A stretch of 64,000 bases of DNA from Phaeospirillum tilakii. GTDB lineage: Bacteria; Pseudomonadota; Alphaproteobacteria; Rhodospirillales; Magnetospirillaceae. The notes below the pieces were generated by a model. That model saw only the letters and a program-made list of their open reading frames with translations, did not search any database and was not told where the DNA came from. Where the stretch lies: the NCBI RefSeq assembly GCF_042683125.1, contig NZ_JBHUIY010000016.1, positions 1 through 64,000 of the forward strand, read 5' to 3'. Position 1 is the first letter of the stretch; every line of letters begins with the position of its first letter. The translations under genes and the position numbers were made by a program. Below are positions 28,090 through 36,342 of this stretch, one piece after another.

Positions 28090-29040
28090 TCACCCCTGCA
28101 TGCGCGAGCGGAAATAGGCGATGGTGCGCTGCAATCCCTCTTCCAGCGCCACCTTGGGCGCCCAGTCGAGCACCGCCTTGGCCTGGGTGATGTCGGGGCG
28201 GCGCTGCATCGGGTCGTCGGCCGGCAGCGGCTGATAGACGATCTCCGAGCCCGAGCCGACCATCGCCACCACCATCTCGGCCAGTTCGCGCACCGTCATC
28301 TCGCGCGGATTGCCGATGTTGATCGGGCCGGTGACGTCGTCGGGGGTGGCCATCAGCCGCAGGAAGCCCTCGATCAGGTCATCGACGTAACAGAAGCTGC
28401 GGGTCTGGCTGCCATCGCCGTACAGGGTGATCGGCCGTCCCTCCAGCGCCTGGACGATGAAGTTCGATACCACCCGGCCGTCGTCGGGATGCATGCGCGG
28501 GCCGTAGGTGTTGAAGATCCGCACCACCTTGATCCGCAGGCCGTGCTGGCGCCAGTAATCGAAGAACAGGGTTTCGGCGCAACGCTTGCCCTCGTCGTAG
28601 CAGGCGCGCGGGCCGATCGGATTGACGCAGCCGCGATAATCCTCGGTCTGGGGATGGACCTGGGGGTCGCCATAGACCTCGGAGGTCGAGGCCTGGAAGA
28701 TCTTGGCGCCGACCCGCTTGGCCAGCCCCAGCATGTTGATCGCGCCGTGGACGCTGGTCTTGGTGGTCTGCACCGGGTCGCGCTGGTAATGCACCGGCGA
28801 GGCCGGGCAGGCGAGGTTGTAGATCTCGTCCACCTCGACATAGAGCGGGAAGGTGACGTCGTGCCGCACCAGTTCGAAATACGGATTGCCGAGCAGGTGG
28901 GCGATGTTGTCCTTCGAGCCGGTGAACAGGTTGTCGGCGCACAGCACGTCGCAGCCTTCGGCGAGCAGGCGCTCGCACAGGTGCGAGCCGAGGAATCCCG
29001 CCCCGCCGGTCACCAGCACCCGCTTGCGGCCATACTTCAT
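28090..29040 (-). CDS. UDP-glucuronate decarboxylase (UDP-xylose synthase), SDR family
   Basis: NAD-dependent extended short-chain dehydrogenase that converts UDP-glucuronate to UDP-xylose for surface polysaccharide. 316 residues. VLVTGGAGFLGSHLCERLL is the NAD-binding turn, STSEVYGDP and YDEGKRCAE hold the catalytic Ser/Tyr/Lys. RIFNTYGPRMHPDDGRVVSN and DGSQTRSFCYVDDLIEG are strongly typical of this decarboxylase rather than an epimerase. The start is ATG 29040. It shares a strand with the TPR-GT and IalB genes, consistent with envelope glycan work. Confidence 0.92.
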   Translation of the reverse strand: MKYGRKRVLVTGGAGFLGSHLCERLLAEGCDVLCADNLFTGSKDNIAHLLGNPYFELVRHDVTFPLYVEVDEIYNLACPASPVHYQRDPVQTTKTSVHGAINMLGLAKRVGAKIFQASTSEVYGDPQVHPQTEDYRGCVNPIGPRACYDEGKRCAETLFFDYWRQHGLRIKVVRIFNTYGPRMHPDDGRVVSNFIVQALEGRPITLYGDGSQTRSFCYVDDLIEGFLRLMATPDDVTGPINIGNPREMTVRELAEMVVAMVGSGSEIVYQPLPADDPMQRRPDITQAKAVLDWAPKVALEEGLQRTIAYFRSRMQG

Positions 29041-29193
29041 CTGTTGTCCCCTTATGGATATCCGGTTCGGTTCTACTCCCGAATTCGCACCCTGTCATCC
29101 CCGCGCCATCGTCTCCCTTGCCGCGTGAGGCCTCGCGCGGGGATCGAAACGGTTGCGGACGGTGTGCTATAGAGGCTGTCCTGGTCAGAGCGC

Positions 29194-29218
29194 GAACCGC
29201 GGCGTCCCGTCGCGGTTC
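29194..29218 (+). promoter_or_regulatory. Leader hairpin of the ETF-QO gene
   Basis: Perfect eight-pair GAACCGCG/CGCGGTTC (29194-29201 with 29211-29218), ending just before the AAAGAGGGA ribosome-binding site of the next gene. It could shield the site or stabilise the message. This is seen only in sequence. Confidence 0.35.
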
Positions 29219-29236
29219 TATCCAAAGAGGGATGCC

Positions 29237-30868
29237 GTGAGCGAACGTGAATCCATGGAGTTCGACGTGGTGATCGTCGGCGGCGGGCCGTCCGGCCTGT
29301 CGGCGGCGATCCGCCTCAAGCAGATCGATCCGGACCTGTCCGTCTGCGTCCTGGAAAAAGGGTCGGAAATCGGCGCCCACATCCTGTCGGGGGCGGTGCT
29401 GGAGCCGCATGCCCTGGCCGAGCTGATTCCCGACTGGCGCGAGCGGGGGGCGCCGCTCAACACCCCGGCCCATGACGATACCTTCCTGTTCCTGACCGAG
29501 ACCAGATCGTATCGGCTGCCGACCCCGCCGACGATGAACAATCACGGCAACTACATCATCTCGCTCGGCAATTTCGTCCGCTGGCTGGCGGCCCAGGCCG
29601 AGGAACTCGGGGTCGAGGTGTTCGCCGGCTTCGCCGCCGCCGAGGTGCTGTATGACGAATCCGGCGCGGTGCGCGGCGTCGCCACCGGCGACATGGGGAT
29701 CGGCAAGGACGGCGCCCCCGGCCCCAATTTCACCCCCGGGGTCGAATTGCTGGCGCGCCAGACCCTGTTCGCCGAGGGCTGTCGCGGCAGCCTGACCAAG
29801 ACCCTGTTCGAGCGGTTCGGCCTGCGCCGGGACTGCGACGAGCAGACCTACGGCATCGGCATCAAGGAGCTGTGGGAGGTCGATCCCGCCCGCCACCATC
29901 CCGGCCGGATCGTCCATTCGGTCGGCTGGCCGATGGACAGCAAGACCTATGGCGGCGCCTTCCTCTATCACCTTGAGGATCATCAGGTCGCGGTCGGCTT
30001 CGTCATCGGCCTCGATTACACCAACCCGCATCTGTCGCCGTTCGACGAGATGCAGCGTTTCAAGACCCATCCGGCGATCCGCGCCACCTTCGAGGGCGGG
30101 CGGCGGATCTCCTACGGCGCCCGCGCCTTGTCGGAAGGCGGGCTGCAATCGATCCCGCAGCTGACCTTCCCGGGCGGGCTGCTGATCGGCGACACCGCCG
30201 GCTTCCTCAACGTGCCGAAGATCAAGGGCAGCCACACCGCGATGAAATCGGGGATGCTGGCGGCCGAGGCGGTCGCCGCCCTGCTGGCCGGCGGCGGCGG
30301 GGCCGGGGGCGAGGCCACCGCCTATCCGGCGGCGCTGCGCCAGAGCTGGCTGTGGGACGAGCTGTATCACGCCCGCAACGTCCGTCCCTCGTTCCATTGG
30401 GGGCTGTGGGGCGGCCTGCTCTATTCGGCGTTCGATTACGAGGTGCTGCGCGGCCGGGCGCCGTGGACCCTGCGCCACCGCCGTCCCGACCACCAGACGC
30501 TGGCCAAGGCGGCCGACAGCCAGCCGATCGCCTATCCCAAGCCGGACGGGACGGTCAGCTTCGACAAGCTGTCGAGCGTGTTCATCTCCAACACCAATCA
30601 CGAGGAGAACCAGCCCTCGCATCTGCGCCTGACCGATCCGGCGGCGCCGATCGCGGTCAATCTCGCCCTCTATGACGCCCCCGAGCAGCGTTACTGCCCG
30701 GCCGGGGTCTACGAGATCGTCCGGGCCGAGGACGGCACCCCGCCCCGGCTCCAGGTCAATGCCCAGAACTGCCTGCATTGCAAGACCTGCGACATCAAGG
30801 ACCCGACCCAGAACATCACCTGGGTGGTGCCGGAAGGTGGCGGTGGACCGAATTATCCCAACATGTAA
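29237..30868 (+). CDS. Electron-transfer flavoprotein:ubiquinone oxidoreductase
   Basis: Membrane-associated Fe-S flavoprotein that passes electrons from ETF (fatty-acid and amino-acid oxidation) to ubiquinone. 543 residues from GTG 29237, supported by AGAGGGA upstream. FAD-binding VVIVGGGPSGLSAAIRLK lies at the N-terminus, ALSEGGLQSIPQLTFPGG and LIGDTAGFLNVPKIKGSH in the middle. The C-terminal [4Fe-4S] site reads NCLHCKTCDIKDPTQNI. It is followed by a TPR lipoprotein and ispE, an arrangement I associate with Rhodospirillales. Confidence 0.95.
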   Translation: MSERESMEFDVVIVGGGPSGLSAAIRLKQIDPDLSVCVLEKGSEIGAHILSGAVLEPHALAELIPDWRERGAPLNTPAHDDTFLFLTETRSYRLPTPPTMNNHGNYIISLGNFVRWLAAQAEELGVEVFAGFAAAEVLYDESGAVRGVATGDMGIGKDGAPGPNFTPGVELLARQTLFAEGCRGSLTKTLFERFGLRRDCDEQTYGIGIKELWEVDPARHHPGRIVHSVGWPMDSKTYGGAFLYHLEDHQVAVGFVIGLDYTNPHLSPFDEMQRFKTHPAIRATFEGGRRISYGARALSEGGLQSIPQLTFPGGLLIGDTAGFLNVPKIKGSHTAMKSGMLAAEAVAALLAGGGGAGGEATAYPAALRQSWLWDELYHARNVRPSFHWGLWGGLLYSAFDYEVLRGRAPWTLRHRRPDHQTLAKAADSQPIAYPKPDGTVSFDKLSSVFISNTNHEENQPSHLRLTDPAAPIAVNLALYDAPEQRYCPAGVYEIVRAEDGTPPRLQVNAQNCLHCKTCDIKDPTQNITWVVPEGGGGPNYPNM

Positions 30869-30937
30869 AGCTGCGATCTTCGACTCAGCAGGGGCCGGAG
30901 CCGCCACTCCGGCGCCTCCCCCCCGAGGAAACCTGTG

Positions 30938-32698
30938 ATGCGAGAACGGCGACTCTCTCCCCCCCCGCTGGCCCTGGCCCTGGCTCTGGCCCTGGCGGGG
31001 GTCGGCCTGACCACCTGCGTCCCCGGCCCGGCCGCGCCTCCCGATCCGGCGGCCGACGCCGCCGCCAGCGGGGCCCCCGCCGCCGTGCCGGGGCAGCCCG
31101 GCGGTCTGGCCGCCTATCTCGCCGGCCGGTTCGCCGAAGCCCACGGCGACACCCGCGCCGCCGCCCGCCTGCTGGCGATCGCCGCCGCCGCCGACCGCGA
31201 CAACACCGACCTCCAGCGGCTGGCCTTCACCCTGCTGCTGGCCGAGGGCCGTCTCGACGAGGCGGCGCCGATGGCCGAGCGGCTGTTGCGGATCGACGAG
31301 GAGGCGCCGCTGCCGGCGATCCTGCTCGGCGCCCGCGCCGCCGAAGCCGGCCAGTATGACGAGGCCGAACGCCGCTTCGACGCCCTGCCGCGCAAGGGGC
31401 TCAACGCCTTCATCGCCCCGCTGCTGCTGGCCTGGGCCGAGGCCGGCCGGGGCGACACCGAGGGGGCGCTGCGCCTGCTGAAGGTCGGCGGCACCGTCAA
31501 GGCCTTCGCCCCGGTGTTCGAGCTGCATGCCGCGCTGATCGCCGATCTGGCCGACCGGCCCGAACAGGCCGAGGCCCATTTCCGCACCGCGCTCGAGGGC
31601 CAGAACACCCTGCGGGCGATCGAGGCGGCCGGCGCGTTCTATCAGCGCACCGGCCGGACCGAGACCGCCCGCGCCCTCTACCGCAAATATCACGCCGAAC
31701 AGCCCGACCGCTCGCTGTTCGACGGCGACCGCGCCCTCGCCGCCGGGGCCAAGGCCCCCCGGGTGGTCGACGGCCCCCGCGCCGGGCTGGCCGAGGCGCT
31801 GTTCGACACCGCCTCGCTGGCCCGCCAGAGCGGCGCCCAGGATCTGGCGCTGGTGTTCGCCCGGCTGGCGCTGGATCTGCGCCCCAATTTCCCGCTGTGC
31901 CAGTTGCTGCTGGCCGACGTGCTCAGCCGCCAGGGCCGGCTCGACGAGGCCGAGCCGGTGTTCCTGGCGATCGACCCGTCCTCACTGGCGGCGGACTATG
32001 CCCGGCTGCGGCTTGCGGTCAATCTCGACGAGGCGGGGCGGACCGACGCGGCGGTGGCCGAACTGCGCCGGCTGGTCGAGGCCCGCCCCGACAGCTATGA
32101 CGCGGCGATGACCCTGGGCGACGTGCTGCGCGGCCACAAACGCTTCGCCGAGGCGGCCGAGGCCTACGACATCGCCCTCACCCGCGCCGCCGCCGGCCAC
32201 GAGGCCGCCAACCCGCAGCTGTGGCCGCTCTATTATGCCCGGGGCATCGCCCTTGAACGCTCCGGCCAGTGGCCGCGCGCCGAGGCCGACTTCCTCGAGG
32301 CGCTGAAACTGAAGCCCGACCAGCCCGACGTGCTCAATTACCTCGGCTATTCCTGGGTCGATCAGGGCAGCAATCTCGAGGAAGGCCGCTCGCTGCTGGA
32401 GCGGGCGGTGCGCCAGCGTCCCAACGACGGCGCCATCGTCGATTCGCTCGGCTGGGCGCTGTTCCGCCTCGGCGATTATGCCGGCGCGGTCCGGCATCTC
32501 GAACGCGCCGCCGAACTGAAGCCCGAGGATCCGACCATCAACGAGCATCTCGGCGATGCCCTGTGGCGGATCGGCCGCACCGAGGAGGCCCGCTTCCAGT
32601 GGCAGCGCGCCCTCACCCTCAATCCCGAACCGGAGCAGCTCGAACCGCTGAAAGCCAAGGCTTTGTCCGGCCAGCTGCCTCCTTTGACCGTGAAGTGA
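30938..32698 (+). CDS. TPR-rich probable lipoprotein
   Basis: 586 residues from ATG 30938 (GTG 30935 is possible; GAGGA at 30925-30929 fits ATG better). A hydrophobic leader of repeated LALA ends at LTTC, an imperfect lipobox, so it is likely an outer-membrane-directed lipoprotein. At least ten TPR-like helical hairpins fill the rest. The best are near the C-terminus (DVLNYLGYSWVDQG, AIVDSLGWALFRLGDYAGAV, TINEHLGDALWRIGRTEEA). It is a scaffold for protein complexes with no enzyme motif. It lies between ETF-QO and ispE, with nine bases to the next start. Confidence 0.87.
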   Translation: MRERRLSPPPLALALALALAGVGLTTCVPGPAAPPDPAADAAASGAPAAVPGQPGGLAAYLAGRFAEAHGDTRAAARLLAIAAAADRDNTDLQRLAFTLLLAEGRLDEAAPMAERLLRIDEEAPLPAILLGARAAEAGQYDEAERRFDALPRKGLNAFIAPLLLAWAEAGRGDTEGALRLLKVGGTVKAFAPVFELHAALIADLADRPEQAEAHFRTALEGQNTLRAIEAAGAFYQRTGRTETARALYRKYHAEQPDRSLFDGDRALAAGAKAPRVVDGPRAGLAEALFDTASLARQSGAQDLALVFARLALDLRPNFPLCQLLLADVLSRQGRLDEAEPVFLAIDPSSLAADYARLRLAVNLDEAGRTDAAVAELRRLVEARPDSYDAAMTLGDVLRGHKRFAEAAEAYDIALTRAAAGHEAANPQLWPLYYARGIALERSGQWPRAEADFLEALKLKPDQPDVLNYLGYSWVDQGSNLEEGRSLLERAVRQRPNDGAIVDSLGWALFRLGDYAGAVRHLERAAELKPEDPTINEHLGDALWRIGRTEEARFQWQRALTLNPEPEQLEPLKAKALSGQLPPLTVK

Positions 32699-32706
32699 CC
32701 CGTTCC

Positions 32707-33570
32707 ATGACCGATCGTTCCGTTACCGTCGAAGCCCCGGCCAAGGTCAATCTGAGCCTGCTGGTGACCGGGCGCCGCCCCGACGGCTATCACCTGCTCG
32801 ATTCGCTGGTGGCGTTCGCCGGGGTGGGCGACACCCTGACCGCCAGCCCCGGCCTGGGGCTGACCCTGTCGGTTGACGGCCCCACCGCCGCCAGCCTGCC
32901 CGAGGGCGAGAACATCGTGCTGAAGGCGGCCCGCCTGCTGGCCGAGGCCGCCGGCCGCCCGGCCGACGCGACCCTGCATCTGACCAAGCGCCTGCCGGTC
33001 GCCGCCGGCATCGGCGGCGGCTCGGCCGACGCCGCCGCCACCCTGACCGCGCTGATCCGGCTGTGGGGGCTGGACCTGCCGGCCGAGCGCCTGCACGCCT
33101 TGGCCCTGTCGATCGGCGCCGACGTCCCGGTCTGCCTCGCCGGCCGGCCGACCCGGATGGAAGGGGTGGGCGAGGTGCTGACCCCGGCCCCGGCCTTGCC
33201 GCCGGCCTGGCTGGTGCTGGTCAACCCGCTGATGCCGCTGTCGACCCCGGCGGTGTTCAAGGCCCGCACCGCCGGCTTTTCCGAACCGGCGCCGCTGACC
33301 GAGGCCCCGGCCGACGCCCGCGCCTTGGCCGTGGCGCTGGCGGCGCGGCGCAACGACCTCACCCCCCCGGCGATCGCCCTGCTGCCGGTGATCGGCGAGA
33401 TGCTGGCCCTGATCGCCGCCCAGCCCGATTGCCTGCTGGCGCGGATGTCGGGTTCGGGCGCGACCTGCTTCGGCCTGTTCGCCACCGAGGCCGCCGCCCG
33501 CGCCGCCGCCGCCGCGCTGACCGCCTGCCAGCCCGGCTGGTGGGTCGCCCCGGCCCCGCTGTTGGGATGA
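32707..33570 (+). CDS. ispE: 4-diphosphocytidyl-2-C-methyl-D-erythritol kinase
   Basis: GHMP-family kinase of the MEP isoprenoid pathway. 287 residues from ATG 32707; an in-frame GTG at 32695 would overlap the upstream stop. APAKVNLSLLVTGRRPDGYH is the substrate-binding N-terminus, LPVAAGIGGGSADAAATL the ATP loop, and ARMSGSGATCFGLF the third GHMP motif. It overlaps the next gene by four bases (ATGA), so translation is coupled. Confidence 0.95.
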   Translation: MTDRSVTVEAPAKVNLSLLVTGRRPDGYHLLDSLVAFAGVGDTLTASPGLGLTLSVDGPTAASLPEGENIVLKAARLLAEAAGRPADATLHLTKRLPVAAGIGGGSADAAATLTALIRLWGLDLPAERLHALALSIGADVPVCLAGRPTRMEGVGEVLTPAPALPPAWLVLVNPLMPLSTPAVFKARTAGFSEPAPLTEAPADARALAVALAARRNDLTPPAIALLPVIGEMLALIAAQPDCLLARMSGSGATCFGLFATEAAARAAAAALTACQPGWWVAPAPLLG

Positions 33571-34007
33571 GCGCGCCGCCGCCGTTCTGGGAGGCCAAGA
33601 GCCTGTCCGAGCTGACCCGGGCGGAGTGGGAGAGCCTGTGCGACGGCTGCGGCCGCTGCTGTCTGCACAAGCTCGAGGATGCCGATACCGGCGAGATCCA
33701 CTACACCAACGTCGCCTGCAAGCTGCTCGACCTCACCTCCTGCGCCTGTAGCAATTACGAACGGCGCTGGGACAGCGTGCCCGACTGCATCCAGCTGTCG
33801 CCCCGGGTGATCGGCGACCTCGCCTGGCTGCCCTCGACCTGCGCCTACCGCCTGCTGCGCGAGGGGCGGCCGCTGCCGGCGTGGCATCCGCTGGTGTCGG
33901 GCGATCCCGACAGCGTCCACCGCGCCGGCATCTCGGTACGCGGCCGTGCCGTGCGGGAAAACCGGACCCGCCGGCTCGAACGCCACATCGTCTCTTGGCC
34001 GGCATGA
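33567..34007 (+). CDS. YcgN-family cysteine-cluster protein (UPF0260)
   Basis: 146 residues starting at ATG 33567 within the ispE stop. It has the CxxCxxCC zinc/iron-sulfur-like cluster of the CxxCxxCC family (CDGCGRCC, then VACKLLDLTSCACSNYERR and CAYRLL). WESLCDGCGRCCLHKL and PLVSGDPDSVHRAGISVRGR are close to enterobacterial YcgN, which has no defined function. The tight coupling to ispE is conserved in related bacteria as far as I recall; here it is seen directly. Confidence 0.9.
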   Translation: MSAPPPFWEAKSLSELTRAEWESLCDGCGRCCLHKLEDADTGEIHYTNVACKLLDLTSCACSNYERRWDSVPDCIQLSPRVIGDLAWLPSTCAYRLLREGRPLPAWHPLVSGDPDSVHRAGISVRGRAVRENRTRRLERHIVSWPA

Positions 34008-34022
34008 TCGCCGGGCGTAGGC

Positions 34023-34051
34023 TTGACCGAGGCGACCCTCTTTCCCATATC
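34023..34051 (+). promoter_or_regulatory. Possible promoter of the 40-residue membrane peptide
   Basis: TTGACC (34023-34028), a 17-base spacer, then CATATC (34046-34051). The -35 box is good and the -10 box weak. It is correctly placed for the small gene at 34089. Confidence 0.35.
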
Positions 34052-34088
34052 GTGGGACAGGAGAGGATTTGCTCCAGGAGGTTGACCG

Positions 34089-34211
34089 ATGAGACAGCGC
34101 ACTTCCCGGGCTCAGGCGGCGGCGGTCGAAGACACCAGCTCCCGCATGGCCGTGATCACCACCGTGGCGCTGTCACTGGCGCTGGCTTGGTTCAGCCTGC
34201 TGGCGGGATGA
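34089..34211 (+). CDS. Small single-pass membrane protein, 40 residues
   Basis: A short reading frame starting ATG 34089 and ending TGA 34211, preceded by a near-ideal AGGAGGTT (34076-34083) six bases before the start. The product begins MRQRTSRAQAAAVEDTSSR, then one hydrophobic segment of about 20 residues (MAVITTVALSLALAWFSLLAG). A basic N-terminus suggests N-in topology. No family is recognised. It has its own possible promoter and is followed after 37 bp by an HD-hydrolase gene. The strength of the Shine-Dalgarno in a compact gap is the main argument that it is real. Confidence 0.6.
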   Translation: MRQRTSRAQAAAVEDTSSRMAVITTVALSLALAWFSLLAG

Positions 34212-34248
34212 GCCCCCGCCGCGCCGCCCCGCGATCGGGGCGGACGCG

Positions 34249-34845
34249 GTGAGGTCCCAGCCGGCCGATGCCCCCCCGGCCCGGGCGTGGCAGCGGATGC
34301 TGTCGGGTCGCCGGCTCGATATCCTCGATCCCTCGCCGCTCGACGTCGAAATCCAGGACATCGCCCTCGGCCTGTCCCGGGTCGCCCGCTGGAACGGCCA
34401 GACCCACGGCGAACACGGCTTTTCGGTCGCCCAGCACAGCCTCGCGGTGGTCGATCTGCTGCGCCGGGCCGAGCCCCGCCTGCCGGTGCCGGCCTTGCGC
34501 GCCGGCCTGCTGCACGACGCGGCCGAATATGTCACCTCGGACCTGATCACCCCGTTCAAGCGCGCGGTCGGCCGTCCCTATGACGAGATCGAACGGCGGG
34601 TGGCGGCGGCGATCCAGCGCGCCTTCGGCCTGCCCGCGCCCCTGCCCGAAGCCTGGGAGCGGGCGATCCATCAGGCCGACCGCGCCGCCGCCTTTGCCGA
34701 GGCGGTGCAACTGGCGGGGTTCGACATCGCCGAGGCGCGCAAGGTGCTGGGCTTTCGCGGCGCGATGCCGGAACTGGACCTGACGCCCTGGCCGGCGGAG
34801 CAGGCGCGGCGGGCGTTCCTCGATCGCTTCGCCGCGCTGGGCTGA
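34249..34845 (+). CDS. HD-domain phosphohydrolase (YfbR-like)
   Basis: 198 residues from GTG 34249; ATG 34297 is a shorter alternative, but conserved-looking residues (ARAWQRMLSGRRLDILDPSP) precede it. HD metal motifs are HGEHGFSVAQHSLAVV, GLLHDAAEYVTSD and, near the C-terminus, HQADRAAAFAEA. YfbR-type enzymes remove phosphate from deoxynucleoside monophosphates. Substrate here is not proven. It is followed by a repeat-filled gap. Confidence 0.82.
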   Translation: MRSQPADAPPARAWQRMLSGRRLDILDPSPLDVEIQDIALGLSRVARWNGQTHGEHGFSVAQHSLAVVDLLRRAEPRLPVPALRAGLLHDAAEYVTSDLITPFKRAVGRPYDEIERRVAAAIQRAFGLPAPLPEAWERAIHQADRAAAFAEAVQLAGFDIAEARKVLGFRGAMPELDLTPWPAEQARRAFLDRFAALG

Positions 34846-34855
34846 TCCCGGATCG

Positions 34856-34927
34856 AACAGGTTACGCGGGCTGCCGCCCCCCGCGCGCTCGCGCGCGATA
34901 CCAAACAGGTTACGCGGGCTGCCGCCC
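34856..34927. repeat. 24-bp perfect direct repeat with 48-bp period
   Basis: Bases 34856-34879 and 34904-34927 are identical (24 bp, starting AACAGGTTACGCGGG). Between them is an alternating CGCG tract. The second copy runs into a family B palindrome, so the arrangement looks like a partial duplication of the 5' edge of that element. Confidence 0.75.
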
Positions 34928-35030
34928 GCGGGCCCGCCCGGGGCGATGCCCCGGACCCCCTTTGTTTTCAAAAAAAGGGGGGAGGTCTGGAGGCGCCAGC
35001 CTCCAGGCGGGGGGCGGGGCGGCAGCCCCG
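34912..35030. repeat. Family B palindromic repeat after the HD-hydrolase gene
   Basis: GCGGGC and CCGGGGC/GCCCCGG hairpins are followed by a CCCCCTTT...AAAGGGGG stem (about 34956-34981) and GGAGGCGCCAGCCTCC. The last two parts closely match 37780-37830. The element lies between convergent genes and could stop transcripts from both sides. Confidence 0.7.
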
Positions 35031-35037
35031 AAGGGCC

Positions 35038-36342
35038 CTACGGCGCCGCCGGTCCGACCGCGACCAAAGCGAGGGCGTCGGGATCGAGCAGGCGGGCGGC
35101 GACGCGGCGGACGTCGGCGGCGGTGACGGTATTGATCAGGCCGGGGCGGCGATCGAGGAAATCGAGGCCGAGCCGGTCGGTCTGCATCTGCACCAGCAAC
35201 TGGGCGATCGCCGAGGTCGAATCGAGCCCGAGCGGGAACGAGCCGTTGAGGTAGGTCTTGGCATCGGCCAGTTCGGTCTCGGTCGGGCCGTCGTCGCGCA
35301 TCCGGCGCAGTTCCTGGCGGATCAGCGCCAGCGACTGGTCGAACCGGCTGTTCTCGGTGGCGACGCCGCCGAACAGCACCCCGGCATGGTCGAGCGGGAT
35401 CAGCGCGGTCCACACCCCATAGGCCAGCCCGTTCTTTTCCCGCACCGTCTCGGTCAGGCGCGAGGCGAAGCCGCCGCCGCCGAGGATGTGATTCATCACC
35501 GTCGCGGCGTACCAGTCGGGATCGTCGCGCTTGATCCCGGCCAGCCCGAAATTGGCGACGGTCTGGGGGATGGCGCGGGCAATCCGCTCGCTCTGGCCGT
35601 GGGTGTCGGCGCGGGTCTCGGCCACCGTCAGCGCCGCGCCCCGGGCGGGCAGGCCGGCGAAGGTGGCATCGAGCAGGCGGCCCAGTTCGGGCGGGTCGAT
35701 GTCGCCGACCACCCCGATGGTCATCCGGTCGCGGGCGAGCTGGCGGGTGACCTCGCTTTTGAGGTCGGCGACGGTGATGGTCTTGACGGTGGCGATGTCG
35801 CCGCGCGGCGAACGGCCGTAGGGATGGCCGGGGAAGGCGGCGGCGAACCACGCCCGGGCGGCGAGATGCTCGGGGCTTTCGGATTCGCGCATCAGTCCGG
35901 TCAGCAACTGGCCGCGGATCCGCTCGACCGCCGGGGCGTCGAAGCGCGGCGCGGTCAGGGCGAGCCGCAGCAGGTCGAACGCCTCGTCGCGATGCTCGGT
36001 CAGGGTCTTGAGATGGCCGCGCAGGGCGTCGCGGCCGGCGTCGAACGACAGGCCGATCACCCGATCCTCCAGCCGGCGCTGGAACGCCTGCGACCCATAG
36101 GGGCCGGCGCCTTCGTCGAGCAGGGCGGCGGTCATCGTCGCCAGCCCGGTCTTGCCGGCGGGATCGAGCGAGGCCCCGCCCCGGAAGCTGACCTCGACCG
36201 CCAGGATCGGATTGGCATGGTCGCGCACCAGCCAGGCCTCGATTCCGCCCGGGCTGACCACCCGTTCGATGGTGACCGCGCCGGCCGGACCCGACAGGAC
36301 CAGGGCGACAAGCAGGGCGCAGACGGCGAGCAGACGCGACAT
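35038..36342 (-). CDS. M16 peptidase-like protein, non-zinc partner subunit
   Basis: 434 residues with a Sec signal peptide (ALLVALVLSGPAGAV). It is an M16 fold, but the zinc motif HxxEH is missing: the corresponding stretch reads GLATMTAALLDEG. It keeps the substrate-binding Arg/Tyr segment REKNGLAYGVW. Its start overlaps the stop of the upstream M16 gene by one base. In two-subunit M16B proteases one chain supplies zinc and the other the Arg/Tyr pair, and this pair fits that split. It probably acts in the periplasm. Confidence 0.9.
   Translation of the reverse strand: MSRLLAVCALLVALVLSGPAGAVTIERVVSPGGIEAWLVRDHANPILAVEVSFRGGASLDPAGKTGLATMTAALLDEGAGPYGSQAFQRRLEDRVIGLSFDAGRDALRGHLKTLTEHRDEAFDLLRLALTAPRFDAPAVERIRGQLLTGLMRESESPEHLAARAWFAAAFPGHPYGRSPRGDIATVKTITVADLKSEVTRQLARDRMTIGVVGDIDPPELGRLLDATFAGLPARGAALTVAETRADTHGQSERIARAIPQTVANFGLAGIKRDDPDWYAATVMNHILGGGGFASRLTETVREKNGLAYGVWTALIPLDHAGVLFGGVATENSRFDQSLALIRQELRRMRDDGPTETELADAKTYLNGSFPLGLDSTSAIAQLLVQMQTDRLGLDFLDRRPGLINTVTAADVRRVAARLLDPDALALVAVGPAAP

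Noticed and set aside
28379..31693. A very long minus-strand open frame (over 1,000 codons) opposite the UDP-xylose synthase, ETF-QO and TPR genes
   Set aside because: It is antisense to well-recognised genes in high-GC DNA, where stop codons are rare in the opposite frame. It has low-complexity Gly/Arg/Ala/Gln composition and no family motifs.
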